Assembly: GCF_030127145.1 (NCBI RefSeq)
Contig: NZ_CP126158.1
Coordinates: 310,001-374,000 of the forward strand
Length of the DNA: 64,000 nucleotides
Direction: 5' to 3'
DNA from: Halobaculum halobium
GTDB lineage: Archaea; Halobacteriota; Halobacteria; Halobacteriales; Haloferacaceae
Made by a program: the position numbers and the translations under genes. The notes beneath the pieces were generated by a model that made no database searches, was not told the DNA's origin, and was given only the letters and a program-made list of their open reading frames with translations. Positions 14,974 through 23,415 of the stretch are shown here, in pieces; the first letter of the stretch is position 1; every line of letters begins with the position of its first letter.

Positions 14974-16011
14974 ATGACCGACGACCTCAGGACGACGATG
15001 GAGCGAGTGGGCGAGCGGTTCAACCTCGGGGAGTACGAGATCGAGGCGTATCTCGCGGTGTTGGAGCACGGCGAGCTCACGGCCTCGGAGATCGCCAGCG
15101 AGACGGACATCCCGCAGCCGCGTGTGTACGACACGGTCCGCAGCCTCTCGGACCGCGGGCTGGTGGAGCTGCGCGAGTCGCGCCCGATGAAGATCGTCGC
15201 CGTCGATCCCGACGAGGCGTTCGGCGACATCCGCTCGTCGCTCTCGGAGATGGTCGACGAACTGGAAGCGCGCTACACCGCCCCGACGCGGGACACCGAG
15301 GCGGTGTCGCTGGTGAAGTCGCGCTCGACGATCCTCCGCTACCTCGAGGAGGTGATCGAGTCGGCCGAGTACGAACTCGCCGTCTCACTGACCCCGGATC
15401 TGTTGCGTCGCTTCCGCGGGGCGCTGGAACAGCGCGTCGACGACGGCGTCGCCGTCGAGCTACTCGTGACGCCGGCGTCGCGGGCGCCTTCGACCGCGGA
15501 GTTCGACTACGACGCGGTCGCGACCGAGACGCGCAGCCGACGCGGCATCACGACGCCCGTCATCGCGGTCGCCGACGGCGAGTACTCGGTGTACGCGACT
15601 CAAGACGCCCTCCGAGACGACCGCGACCGCTACGGCGTCATCTTCAATCGATCGGCGCTCGGCTTCCTCGTGAGCGGCTTCTTCGGCACCGTCCTGTGGT
15701 CCACGTCCGATGTCGTCGCGGCGGACGGCGAAGAGCGGCCGTTCCCCCGCACCTACGCGTCCATCCGCCGGGCAGTGAAGGACATCCACGAGGTCGGCGG
15801 CGACTTCGAGGCGGCTATCACCGGTCGAGACGTGGAGACCGGAAACGAGATCCGCGTCGAAGGGCCCGTCATCGACTACGAGTACGACGCCTCCGAGCAG
15901 GTCGCTTCGTTCACGGTGAACGACCCCGAGGGCGGTCGTGTGAGCGTCGGCGGCCTCGTCGCAGCCTTCGAGGACGTCGAGGGCCAAGAAATCGAACTGC
16001 GGCGCCGGTGA
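14974..16011 (+). CDS. trmB: TrmB-family sugar-responsive transcriptional regulator
   Basis: A 345-aa regulator with an N-terminal winged helix (about 15-80: [20 protein letters not shown] and [18 protein letters not shown]) and a C-terminal TrmB effector domain (about 105-340) including [20 protein letters not shown]. Length and domain order match Halobacterium TrmB, which switches gluconeogenic and glycolytic genes with glucose. A TACT-N8-AGTA palindrome overlaps its promoter, consistent with autoregulation. Orthology to the global regulator is likely, but haloarchaea have several TrmB paralogues, so the target set is not certain. Confidence 0.88.
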   Translation: MTDDLRTTMERVGERFNLGEYEIEAYLAVLEHGELTASEIASETDIPQPRVYDTVRSLSDRGLVELRESRPMKIVAVDPDEAFGDIRSSLSEMVDELEARYTAPTRDTEAVSLVKSRSTILRYLEEVIESAEYELAVSLTPDLLRRFRGALEQRVDDGVAVELLVTPASRAPSTAEFDYDAVATETRSRRGITTPVIAVADGEYSVYATQDALRDDRDRYGVIFNRSALGFLVSGFFGTVLWSTSDVVAADGEERPFPRTYASIRRAVKDIHEVGGDFEAAITGRDVETGNEIRVEGPVIDYEYDASEQVASFTVNDPEGGRVSVGGLVAAFEDVEGQEIELRRR

Positions 16012-16112
16012 GGCGCTGACCGGGCACCGTGGGCGCTGCGAACGGTATACCGCGCGGCGTCGGCTACGGCCGGAGGAAAACCACAAGTACGTCGATAGCG
16101 ACGTGTCACCCG

Positions 16113-16277
16113 ATGGATCTTTCCTGGTCATCGCTGTCAGACGATATCGCCCCGTCGACCGTCCTCGTCTTCGGCTTCCTGCTGTTCGTGTTCCCGGAGC
16201 CGGCGACCTCGGCGTTCGGCGCCGGGTTGCTGTTGCTGGGTGCCGCGTGGTGGTTCTACGAGTGGGATCGCCCCTGA
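16113..16277 (+). CDS. Small two-helix membrane protein (54 aa)
   Basis: Two hydrophobic segments (about 17-27 and 34-48) separated by FPEPATSAF, ending WWFYEWDRP. ATG at 16113; a CCACAAG to ATAGCG region upstream has no clear TATA. Lies alone between trmB and a convergent aminopeptidase gene. Not recognised as a named family; the aromatic C-terminus suggests membrane-interface anchoring. Confidence 0.6.
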   Translation: MDLSWSSLSDDIAPSTVLVFGFLLFVFPEPATSAFGAGLLLLGAAWWFYEWDRP

Positions 16278-16333
16278 CCGGCCTCGGCGGGGAGCCGCTC
16301 GACGCCGCGACGGAGTGACGGAGGCCCCGTGGG

Positions 16334-17398
16334 TCAGATATCGACCGCGAACGGCGAGTACGCGGGTGCGCGGGCCGCCATCGCGCCGAAGAGGTCCGCG
16401 ACGGCGACGAGATCCGCGGTGTCGATCACCTCGACGGGCGTGTGCATGTAGCGGTTCGGGATGCCGACGTTCAGCGAGGGGATCCCCCCGCGGCTGGTGA
16501 AGAACGCGTCTGCGTCCGTCCCGGTTCGGATGCCCGACGCCTGTAGTTGGTAGGTGATCTCGTCGGCGTCGGCGGCCGCCCGCGCCAACTCGACCACGCG
16601 GGGGTGGTTCGCGGAGCCGCGGGCGACGACCGGTCCGGCGCCGAGTTCGACCGGCCCTCGGTACTCGTCGTTCACGTCCGGGTTGTCTGTCGCGTGGGTC
16701 ACGTCGGCGGCGACCGCCACGTCGGGGTCGAGGTCGAAGCCGATCATCTCCGCGCCGTTGAGCCCGATCTCCTCTTGGACGGTCGAGACGGCGTACACCG
16801 TCGCGTCGACGTCCGCCTCGACCGCCCGACGGAGCCCCTCGGCGACGGCCCACGTGCCTACTCGGTTGTCCATCCCGCGCGCCGAGAGCCGGTCGCCGGT
16901 GAGTTCGTGGACCGTCGAGGAGAACGTCACCGGGTCCCCGACCTCGACCAGTTCCCGGGCCGCCGCCTCGTCGGCTGCGCCGACGTCGACGAACTGCTCG
17001 GCCACGTCCTCGATCTCGTCGTCCGCGCGGTCGCGGAGGTGGATCGCGGTCTGGCCGATCACGCCCTGCACGGGACCCCCGTCGGCGTGGACCGTGACGT
17101 GTTGCCCCTTCGAGACGGTCCGGTCGGACCCACCAACGCGGGTGAGTCTGAGGAACCCGTCATCGGTTATCCGCCGCACCATGAATCCGATCTCGTCGGC
17201 GTGGCCGGTGAAGGCGATCCGCGGGCCGTCACCGCTCCCCTCGTGGACGGCGACCGCGTTGCCGTAGGCGTCGGTCCACACGTCGTCGGCGAACTGCCGG
17301 ACGTAGTCGACCCAGACGCGCTGGCCGTCGGTTTCGAACCCCGAGGGGGACGGGGTAGTGAGAAGGTCGTCGAGGAACGCCCGGCGGCTGGAATCCAT
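16334..17398 (-). CDS. M42-family aminopeptidase (tetrahedral aminopeptidase-like)
   Basis: A 354-aa two-metal cytoplasmic aminopeptidase that trims peptides released by the proteasome. Metal and catalytic residues are visible in order: His66/Asp68 (FTGHADEIGF), the bridging Asp in ARGMDNRVGTWA (near 180), catalytic Glu-Glu in STVQEEIGLNGAE (near 211), Asp in AADVTHATDNPD and the C-terminal ligand His in YMHTPVEVIDT (near 320). One of two M42 genes here, 3.5 kb apart in the same orientation. Some M42 proteins are annotated endoglucanase, but the metal motifs support a peptidase. Confidence 0.93.
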   Translation of the reverse strand: MDSSRRAFLDDLLTTPSPSGFETDGQRVWVDYVRQFADDVWTDAYGNAVAVHEGSGDGPRIAFTGHADEIGFMVRRITDDGFLRLTRVGGSDRTVSKGQHVTVHADGGPVQGVIGQTAIHLRDRADDEIEDVAEQFVDVGAADEAAARELVEVGDPVTFSSTVHELTGDRLSARGMDNRVGTWAVAEGLRRAVEADVDATVYAVSTVQEEIGLNGAEMIGFDLDPDVAVAADVTHATDNPDVNDEYRGPVELGAGPVVARGSANHPRVVELARAAADADEITYQLQASGIRTGTDADAFFTSRGGIPSLNVGIPNRYMHTPVEVIDTADLVAVADLFGAMAARAPAYSPFAVDI

Positions 17399-17526
17399 AT
17401 GGGGTGTCCGGGCGGCCTCGCCAAAGAAGGGTCCGGTCGCTGCTATCGGACCGACGGCGGAACCGTCGCGTCGCGGTCTCCGCCTCCATCCAAACCACTA
17501 ACAAGTCTCCGAAAGAATCTCTCTGT

Positions 17527-17802
17527 ATGGCAGACATCACGATGTTCGAGCTGCACTTCCACGAATCGCTCGGCCTCGGTGGCGTCGGATCGGACGGCGG
17601 GCCGGCGATCGACTCGGAGGCGACCGAAGAGCCGGACGCGGGAGCAGACGAGGACGCCTCGTCGGGACCGGGGATCGGTGGCGTCGTCGCCGGATTGGTT
17701 GCCGTGGCGCTGCTCGTCCTCCTCGGCGTCGGCGTGAAGAAACTGCTGAGCGACGACCTGGATCCGATCGAGGAGCTCGAGAACCTCGACGAAGAGTCCT
17801 GA
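17527..17802 (+). CDS. Single-pass membrane protein, haloarchaeal, unknown function (91 aa)
   Basis: N-terminal ADITMFELHFHESL, an acidic Gly-rich linker (20-48), one transmembrane helix (about 50-69, GVVAGLVAVALLVLLGVGV) and an acidic tail. ATG 17527 is the first in frame and follows an A/T-rich patch (CACTAACAAGTCTCCGAAAG). Transcribed divergently from the M42 peptidase at 16334-17398 and convergent with the AstE-like gene. No signal peptide with cleavage site. Function unknown. Confidence 0.65.
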   Translation: MADITMFELHFHESLGLGGVGSDGGPAIDSEATEEPDAGADEDASSGPGIGGVVAGLVAVALLVLLGVGVKKLLSDDLDPIEELENLDEES

Positions 17803-17832
17803 ACCGCTCCAGCGGTCCCGCCGGGCGACCGG

Positions 17833-18684
17833 CTACGCCAGTCGGTCGCCGAGGGAACCGACGCGGTCGGCCGCGTACCCGAACAGGTCCTCGTAGCCGT
17901 ACGGGGACATCAACGCCGGGTAGAACGACTCGTCGGCAGTGAACACCTCGCCGTCGGCGGCGGCGAAGCGCTCGCCGACGGCCACCTCGGAGAAGTTCTC
18001 GACGAAGACTTCGTACTCGTCGGCCGCGGGCTTGGGCACCGGATCGAGGAGCTTGAACACCTTGACGGTCGCGCCCCGATCGGGGCATCGCCCGGCGGCG
18101 GGCGTGCCCCCGTCGACGGCTGGCTCAGTCTCCGCGGTCGGATCTGCCGGGAGCGCGCCTGTCGCGGCGAGGAACGCACGGATGAGTCGGTACCCGTTCT
18201 CCGCCGCCGCATCGGTTCCCTGGAGTCCGCACTCGACTTCGATGGTGTGCGGGTGCTGGATGAGGCGCCCCTCGGCGAGTCCTTCGGTCTCCAAGAGCGT
18301 TGATACGTCGAGGTGCGGAACGATGGCGCGGGTGATCTCGTCGGTCGTCTCGGCGACGGCGAACGGCTCTGCGGTCGACTGTGTCGAGTGGAGCGCGAGC
18401 ACCGTACAGCCCTCGAGTTCGGCCATGAGGTGGTGCGCGAGCTGCGACTCGTGGGTGTCGCCGTTCGGGTCACCGGGGAACGCGCGGTTCAGGTCCTCCT
18501 CGGTGTAGCGGACGCCCGCCTCGAGCGCCTCCTCGTTGGCGACGATCAGCCTCACCGGGCGCTCCACGTCGGGGTCCGCCGCGATCAGCCGGTCGACCGC
18601 GCGCGGCCCGCACGGCTCGTCGCCGTGGATCCCGGCGACGACGGCCACCTCGGGAACGCCGTCTCCGAGCTGGTGAACTTGCAT
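17833..18684 (-). CDS. Succinylglutamate desuccinylase/aspartoacylase-family deacylase
   Basis: A zinc carboxypeptidase-fold (M14-like) amide hydrolase of the AstE/AspA family, 283 aa. Zinc ligands His20 and Glu23 sit in AVVAGIHGDEPCG, the third ligand His in VLALHSTQSTAEPF (near 98), and LNRAFPGD carries the substrate-binding Arg. ATG 18684 (MQVHQLGDGV) is used because the fold begins there; the frame to 18762 is Arg-rich and not family-like. It lies between two M42 peptidase genes in the same orientation, so a role in peptide or N-acyl amino acid turnover is likely. The acyl group is not predictable. Confidence 0.85.
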   Translation of the reverse strand: MQVHQLGDGVPEVAVVAGIHGDEPCGPRAVDRLIAADPDVERPVRLIVANEEALEAGVRYTEEDLNRAFPGDPNGDTHESQLAHHLMAELEGCTVLALHSTQSTAEPFAVAETTDEITRAIVPHLDVSTLLETEGLAEGRLIQHPHTIEVECGLQGTDAAAENGYRLIRAFLAATGALPADPTAETEPAVDGGTPAAGRCPDRGATVKVFKLLDPVPKPAADEYEVFVENFSEVAVGERFAAADGEVFTADESFYPALMSPYGYEDLFGYAADRVGSLGDRLA

Positions 18685-18765
18685 ACCGATGGTGGATCCG
18701 GGACGCATTTGAGCGACGCGGTTCCGGAGCCGTCTCACCGGAGGCCGGGGGGCCCGTCGCACACG

Positions 18766-19803
18766 TCACCGGCTCGCGAGGCCCGTCGGTCCCGCCTCGG
18801 CGGCCGCGACGAGCAGGTCGACCGTCGCCGCGAGGTCGTCGACGTGTGCCGTCTCGACGGTCGAGTGGTGGTACCGGACCGGGATCGAGACGGCGCCGAC
18901 GGGCGTCGACCCCGCGGCGGTCTGGAGCGCACCGGTGTCGGTGCCGATGTTCGCGGCGACCTCGCGTTGGAAGGGTACGCCCCGCTCGCCAGCGAGCGCT
19001 TCGAGTCGCCGGACGACCGCCGGCGTCGGCACCACGGTCGCGTCCTTGCGCTTGATCGCGACGCCGTCGCCGAGCGTCGTCACGCGCTCGGCGGCGTCGA
19101 CGCCGGGGACTGCGCGCTCGAGCGTCCCGTCGACCGCGATCGCGACATCGGGCGCGACGTCGACGGCGACGCCCTCGGCGCCGCGGAGGCCCACTTCCTC
19201 CTGCGTGGTCGCGACGTAGTGGACCGTCGCGTCGGGATCGGCGCGCGCGGCCGCCCGAAGCACGGCCCAGACGCCCGCGCGGTCGTCGAGCGCCTTCCCG
19301 CTCACGCACTCGCCGATTCGCTCCGTGGGCGCGCGCATCGTCACCACGTCGCCGACGGCGACGCGCGCTCGCGCCGTCTCGGCGTCGAGGCCGAGGTCTA
19401 TCGCGACGTCCTCAACGGCCTGTTCGGACTCGGTGTCGCGGACGTGGGCCGGAATCGCGCCGATGACGCCGTCGAGCGGATCGTCGCCGTCGGCGGCGTG
19501 GACGCGCACGCGGGCGGAGCGGAGGATCTCCGGGTTCCACCCGCCGAGGGGGCTGACGCGGACGAAGCCCTCGTCGTCGACGTGGCGGACCATGAACCCG
19601 ATCTCGTCCATGTGTGCGGCGATCAGGAGTTCCGGCGCGTCCTCGGCGCCATCGACGGTGCCGACGACGTTACCCATGGCGTCGGTCCGCACGCGGTCGA
19701 CGTGGCGGTCGAGCGCTCGCGTGACGACGTCTCGGGGTTCCCGCTCGTACCCGACGGCGCCGTGCGACTGGGTGAGCTCCGCGAGGAGGTCGAATCCGTC
19801 CAT
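18766..19803 (-). CDS. M42-family aminopeptidase, second copy
   Basis: A 345-aa M42 peptidase with the full metal set: AAHMDEIGFMV (near 68), ALDDRAGVWA (near 172), TTQEEVGLRGAE (near 203), AIAVDGTLE and HHSTVETAHV near 317. It differs widely from the copy at 16334 outside the motifs, so substrate range probably differs. Located 81 nt upstream of the AstE-like gene and 93 nt downstream of a DUF309 gene, all minus strand, suggesting a common transcription unit for amino-acyl or peptide trimming. Confidence 0.93.
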   Translation of the reverse strand: MDGFDLLAELTQSHGAVGYEREPRDVVTRALDRHVDRVRTDAMGNVVGTVDGAEDAPELLIAAHMDEIGFMVRHVDDEGFVRVSPLGGWNPEILRSARVRVHAADGDDPLDGVIGAIPAHVRDTESEQAVEDVAIDLGLDAETARARVAVGDVVTMRAPTERIGECVSGKALDDRAGVWAVLRAAARADPDATVHYVATTQEEVGLRGAEGVAVDVAPDVAIAVDGTLERAVPGVDAAERVTTLGDGVAIKRKDATVVPTPAVVRRLEALAGERGVPFQREVAANIGTDTGALQTAAGSTPVGAVSIPVRYHHSTVETAHVDDLAATVDLLVAAAEAGPTGLASR

Positions 19804-19896
19804 GGCTGTCGGTCTGTGCGCGCGGCGAAAAGGACGGGGGTCCCGGTGCTTCGAGAGGGTGCTCGCAGCCCGTCGGTCCCGGACGAACGCGTCAGG

Positions 19897-20382
19897 TCAG
19901 TGATCGAGCGACTCGACGTACTCGTAGTCGGCGTCGTAGGCGGTGACCCGCTGGCCGTCGAGTTCGATCCGCCAGCCGTCCAGTACGGCGGCGTCGTCGA
20001 GCGCGAGCCGGAGCGTCTCGCGCACGTCGCCGACGTCGACGCCGTAGAAGTCGCCCGGGACGCCGTGGAGGTACTGCAGCGCGGTCTCGAAGAGGCTGCG
20101 CATGCCTCCGTCGTCCTCGAAGTCGACGTGTTTGTACGCGCCGGCCGCGACCTGCACCATCCCGTGGAGGAACGCGCTCTCGACGGAGCCGCCGCCGTAG
20201 TTGTACCACTCGTCCTCGAAGCAGTCGTGCGATTCGTGGTAGTCGCCCGCGTTGAACAGCCTGACGCCGTGCTCTGTCGCACGGCGGAGGGTCGCGTGCT
20301 CCCAGACGCGCTCGTCGGCGCGCCACCCTGTGGGGTCGCCCAGCGGCGGCGCGACGCTCAGATCGCGCGTGTGGTCGTCCAT
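19897..20382 (-). CDS. DUF309-family protein
   Basis: A 161-aa helical protein with the DUF309 signature [20 protein letters not shown] (about 38-57) followed by [15 protein letters not shown]. The family has a conserved His/Glu cluster (HESHDxFExxW) that could bind metal. ATG 20382 begins MDDHTRDLS; the longer frame overlaps a plus-strand gene and is rejected. First gene of the minus-strand row leading to the M42 and AstE-like genes. The family has no established biochemical role. Confidence 0.85.
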   Translation of the reverse strand: MDDHTRDLSVAPPLGDPTGWRADERVWEHATLRRATEHGVRLFNAGDYHESHDCFEDEWYNYGGGSVESAFLHGMVQVAAGAYKHVDFEDDGGMRSLFETALQYLHGVPGDFYGVDVGDVRETLRLALDDAAVLDGWRIELDGQRVTAYDADYEYVESLDH

Positions 20383-20485
20383 GTCGACGTGTGGGCGGGC
20401 GGCGTCCGTAACTCCGTCGTCCGCACCGGCGGGATCCACCTCGGCGAACGGTTTACCACCGACGGTGCCGTATCGTCGTCCGTCG

Positions 20486-20767
20486 ATGTCCTTCCTGCGA
20501 CGAGTGACGGCGTGGGCGCGGTCCAGCAGTCGACGGCTCAGGGACGACGCGACCCGCACGTGGCGCGTGTTGAGCGACCCCGGGGCGCGACCGGCCCTGC
20601 TGTACGCGATCGCGCTCGCGGCCGCGGCGGCGAGCTTCCTGCTGTTCCTCACGGGCGACGGCGGGTCGCCCGACGGTATCGAGTTCGGACTGCTGTTGGG
20701 CTCGTTCGGCACCGTGTTGTACATGTCGCTGCGACAGGCGGGGACGGCGCCGAGACGGGGACGGTGA
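20486..20767 (+). CDS. Small two-helix membrane protein (93 aa)
   Basis: A basic amphipathic N-terminus ([20 protein letters not shown]), then two transmembrane segments (about 37-56 and 67-82), with an Arg-rich C-terminus. ATG 20486; a GGTTTACC element about 35 nt upstream may be the TATA box. It lies divergent to the DUF309 gene and upstream of tRNA-Leu. Not recognised; the basic ends suggest a cytoplasm-in topology for both termini. Confidence 0.65.
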   Translation: MSFLRRVTAWARSSSRRLRDDATRTWRVLSDPGARPALLYAIALAAAAASFLLFLTGDGGSPDGIEFGLLLGSFGTVLYMSLRQAGTAPRRGR

Positions 20768-20852
20768 TAGAGACCACCCACGCGACGGTGCCCGTCTCCG
20801 CCGGCGAAAACCGGAGCATTAACCCACGGGGGAACCCTTCCGGCGAGTGCGT

Positions 20853-20936
20853 GCGAGGGTAGCCAAGCCTGGAAACGGCGGCGGACTCAAGATCCGCTCC
20901 TGTAGAGGTCCAAGGGTTCAAATCCCTTCCCTCGCA
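20853..20936 (+). tRNA. tRNA-Leu (anticodon CAA)
   Basis: 84-nt cloverleaf: acceptor GCGAGGG/CCCTCGC, D arm with TAGCCAAGCCTGG, anticodon stem GCGGA/TCCGC around CTCAAGA (anticodon CAA), a long variable arm (TCCTGTAGAGGTCC) typical of class II leucine tRNA, T loop GGTTCAAATCC and discriminator A. CCA not encoded and no intron. Confidence 0.96.
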
Positions 20937-21072
20937 TCGCCGGGGAGTATCCCCGTGATGCGGAAGACGCTCACGGAGCGCTCTTCCCTCGCAAAACTCA
21001 CTTCGCACACGGAATACCGCCGAGCCGACGCTCCACCGACGTCGAAGGGGCCGCGGAGAACAGGGTCGGGCG

Positions 21073-21324
21073 TTACTCGCCGCCGTCGGTCGCGACGCCG
21101 AGCAGTTCGTCGGCGACGCGACCGGCCTCGGTGGGATCAGGTCGCGCGCCGTCGCGGACCTCCTCGCCGAGGACGGCCGCGAGATCGGCCACGTCGTCGC
21201 CGTCCCCGGCAGCGTGGACGCGTTCGAACGCCGGACGGTAGCCGGCCGCACAGCGTCGGCCGCCGTCGGTCGTCGTCGCGTCGATGACGTACTCGATCTG
21301 TCTGACCGCCTCGCCTGGGCGCAT
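21073..21324 (-). CDS. Conserved-looking haloarchaeal hypothetical protein (83 aa)
   Basis: An acidic all-helical protein beginning MRPGEAVRQIEYVIDATTTD, without Cys motifs, signal or membrane segment. Haloarchaeal codon use and acidic composition support a real gene; GACTTAAGAC about 25-30 nt upstream may be its TATA element. Stands between tRNA-Leu and another small minus-strand gene. Not recognised as a named family. Confidence 0.65.
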   Translation of the reverse strand: MRPGEAVRQIEYVIDATTTDGGRRCAAGYRPAFERVHAAGDGDDVADLAAVLGEEVRDGARPDPTEAGRVADELLGVATDGGE

Positions 21325-21472
21325 GGATGATACACCAACGTACTGCGTCTTAAGTCCGGTCTGAGTCGCTTTCGAGTAAACAGTCGTCGCGGCCGCTCCG
21401 GGCCGATATCGGCGGATGGCGCCGAAGAGATACTCGCGTTCGAGTAGTCGGTCTCACAGCCGGGTCGAGCCG

Positions 21473-21790
21473 TTACGGAAGGCGCCTGCGCATCGCGTCG
21501 AGGTACTCGGCGGCGACCGTCGGATCGTCTGCAGCGAGATCGACCACGCGGTCACAGCCGTGGATCAGCTGCTGGGCCCGGCGGCGGTCGGACAGCTTGT
21601 TTCGGGCGACCGTTCGCACCGTCTCGACGGCGGCGACAGCATCTTCCGGGCGACCCTCACGGACGGCGACGCGAGCCGACTCGACCAGCTGCGTCAGCAC
21701 CGACTCGGCGTCCGCAGGGATATCACCGGGATCAACGGCTGCCGGGAGTTCTGCCGGCTCGCTCGCGTCGTCCTCGTGGTCGTCGGGCAC
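21473..21790 (-). CDS. Haloarchaeal conserved protein (105 aa), unknown function
   Basis: An acidic helical protein with LTQLVESARVAVREGRPEDA, VETVRTVARNKL, RRAQQLIHGCDRVVDL and a final AAEYLDAMRRRL. I recall similar haloarchaea-only proteins of this length, possibly DUF8101. The GTG at 21788-21790 is chosen because a TTTTATTC element lies about 25-30 nt upstream, fitting a leaderless start; the very long frame continuing to 23365 is antisense to other genes and spurious. Function unknown. Confidence 0.7.
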   Translation of the reverse strand: MPDDHEDDASEPAELPAAVDPGDIPADAESVLTQLVESARVAVREGRPEDAVAAVETVRTVARNKLSDRRRAQQLIHGCDRVVDLAADDPTVAAEYLDAMRRRLP

Positions 21791-21946
21791 GATTAAGCGG
21801 TACTCGTACGGGAGAATAAAACTCTCGCGGGAGCCGATGCGCGACGAGTCTACGGGCGAGCCGACGCGTACCGTCCCCTGGACCGCGGCCGGGGCTCGGG
21901 ACCGAGAACCGACGGCTATTCCGGGGTAGTGTCCGAGGACGTGGGC

Positions 21947-22768
21947 ATGACAGCGAACGATTCGCACGGCGCGGGCGAACGGGTGGCGGTCGCCGAGGCT
22001 GCCGCGCGGGCCGGGTCCGAGGTCGCGGGCGGGCGGTTCCGCGACGGGATCGACGTAGAGCACAAGGACGGGAAGACGGACGTGGTGACGGAAGCCGACC
22101 GGGCGAGCCAACGGGCCGTCATCGAGCGGATCCGGGAGACGTTCCCCGACGACGCGATCGTCGGCGAGGAGGAGGACGAGCTGAAGACGGTGCCCGATAG
22201 CGGCGCCGCGTGGGTTATCGACCCGATCGACGGGACGAACAACTACGTCCGCGACATCCGGGCGTTCGCGACGGCGGTCGCGGCGGTCGTCGACGGCGAG
22301 CCCGTCGCGGCCGCGAACGCGCTGCCCGCGATGGACGACGTGTACGTCGCCGACGCCGACGCCACGTACCGAAACGGAGCGCGGGTGACCGTCAGCGACC
22401 GCACGGACCCGGAGACGGCGGCGGCGACGCCGACAGTCTGGTGGGACTTCGACGCCCGCGACGAGTACGCCCGCGCGTGCGCCGAGATCGTGGAACGCTT
22501 CGGCGACATGCGACGGTTCGGTTCCGCGCAGGTGACGCTCGCGATGGTCGCCGAGGGCGCGCTCGACGCGACGATCACGAACGTCGACTGTAACCCGTGG
22601 GACACGGTCGCCGGCGTCCACATGGTTCGCGTCGCCGGCGGGACGGTGACGGATCTCGACGGCGACCCGTGGCGCCACGACTCGGTCGGCCTGGTCGCCT
22701 CGAACGGCGGCGTGCACGACGAGGCGCTCGCGGCGGCGCGAGCGGTTCGGTCTGCCGGCGAGGAGTAG
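21947..22768 (+). CDS. Inositol monophosphatase-family phosphatase
   Basis: A Mg-dependent phosphatase of the IMPase/FBPase superfamily, 273 aa. Motifs are KTDVVTEADRASQ (near 49), the metal ligands in IVGEEEDE (near 78), WVIDPIDGTNNYV (near 96) and NPWDTVAGVHMVRVAGG (near 218). Archaeal members dephosphorylate inositol-1-phosphate and often fructose-1,6-bisphosphate. ATG 21947 (MTANDSHGAG) is preferred over the in-frame GTG at 21929. It precedes an Lrp-type regulator in the same direction but with its own 69-nt gap. Confidence 0.9.
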   Translation: MTANDSHGAGERVAVAEAAARAGSEVAGGRFRDGIDVEHKDGKTDVVTEADRASQRAVIERIRETFPDDAIVGEEEDELKTVPDSGAAWVIDPIDGTNNYVRDIRAFATAVAAVVDGEPVAAANALPAMDDVYVADADATYRNGARVTVSDRTDPETAAATPTVWWDFDARDEYARACAEIVERFGDMRRFGSAQVTLAMVAEGALDATITNVDCNPWDTVAGVHMVRVAGGTVTDLDGDPWRHDSVGLVASNGGVHDEALAAARAVRSAGEE

Positions 22769-22837
22769 CCCGTCGGGTCGGACGGCGCCGGTCACGCGAA
22801 CCCAAACCGCAAAGGTCCCGAGGCGGCAGATGCCGCT

Positions 22838-23287
22838 ATGGAACTCGACGACACCGACCGCGAGATCCTCCGGATCCTCCAGGAGGACGCGCGGACGCCC
22901 TTCAGCGAGGTCGCGCGCCGCATCGACATGTCGAGCGCGACGGTCCACGACCGCGTCTCGCGCATGGAGGAGGCAGGCGTCCTGACGGGGTACCGTGCGG
23001 AGGTCGACCCCAAGGCGCTCGGCTACGGCGTCTCCGCGTTCGTCGGCCTCCGGGTGCGACAGGGACACGAGGAGGAGGCGCTCGAGACGCTGCGAGCGGT
23101 CGAGGGCGTGCGCGAGGTTCACCTCACGACCGGCGAGTACGACGTGATGATGCGCGTGTACGCCGAGTCGACCGACGACCTGCGCGACCTGATGTTCGGC
23201 CAGATCGCGACGATGGACGGGTTCGACCGCTCGCAGACGATGGTGATCCTCGGGACGGACTACGAGGAGTCGGGCGTCCCGATCTGA
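22838..23287 (+). CDS. Lrp/AsnC-family transcriptional regulator
   Basis: A 149-aa regulator with an N-terminal helix-turn-helix (about 5-55: DDTDREILRILQED, SEVARRIDMSSATVHDRVSRM) and a C-terminal RAM/AsnC ligand domain (about 65-145), including VHLTTGEYDVMMRVYA. Such proteins form dimers to octamers that respond to amino acids. Leaderless-type spacing: CCAAACCGCAAAGG upstream has no strong TATA. The target genes cannot be told; the adjacent phosphatase and HD genes are candidates by proximity only. Confidence 0.92.
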   Translation: MELDDTDREILRILQEDARTPFSEVARRIDMSSATVHDRVSRMEEAGVLTGYRAEVDPKALGYGVSAFVGLRVRQGHEEEALETLRAVEGVREVHLTTGEYDVMMRVYAESTDDLRDLMFGQIATMDGFDRSQTMVILGTDYEESGVPI

Positions 23288-23415
23288 GCCCGCGCCAGGT
23301 GTCCGTCGCCGACTCGCGTCGCCACCGCTGTCGAGACTGATGCGGAACGCTCCGGGCTCGAACACGACACCGACAGCACTACACCGCGAAGCCCCGCCAG
23401 TACCACCACCTGAGT

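Noticed and set aside
18313-20862. 849-aa plus-strand reading frame
   Set aside because: Antisense to the AstE-like, M42 and DUF309 genes; Arg-rich and without family features.
21473-23365. 630-aa minus-strand reading frame
   Set aside because: Only the last 105 codons look like protein; the rest is antisense to the phosphatase and Lrp genes.
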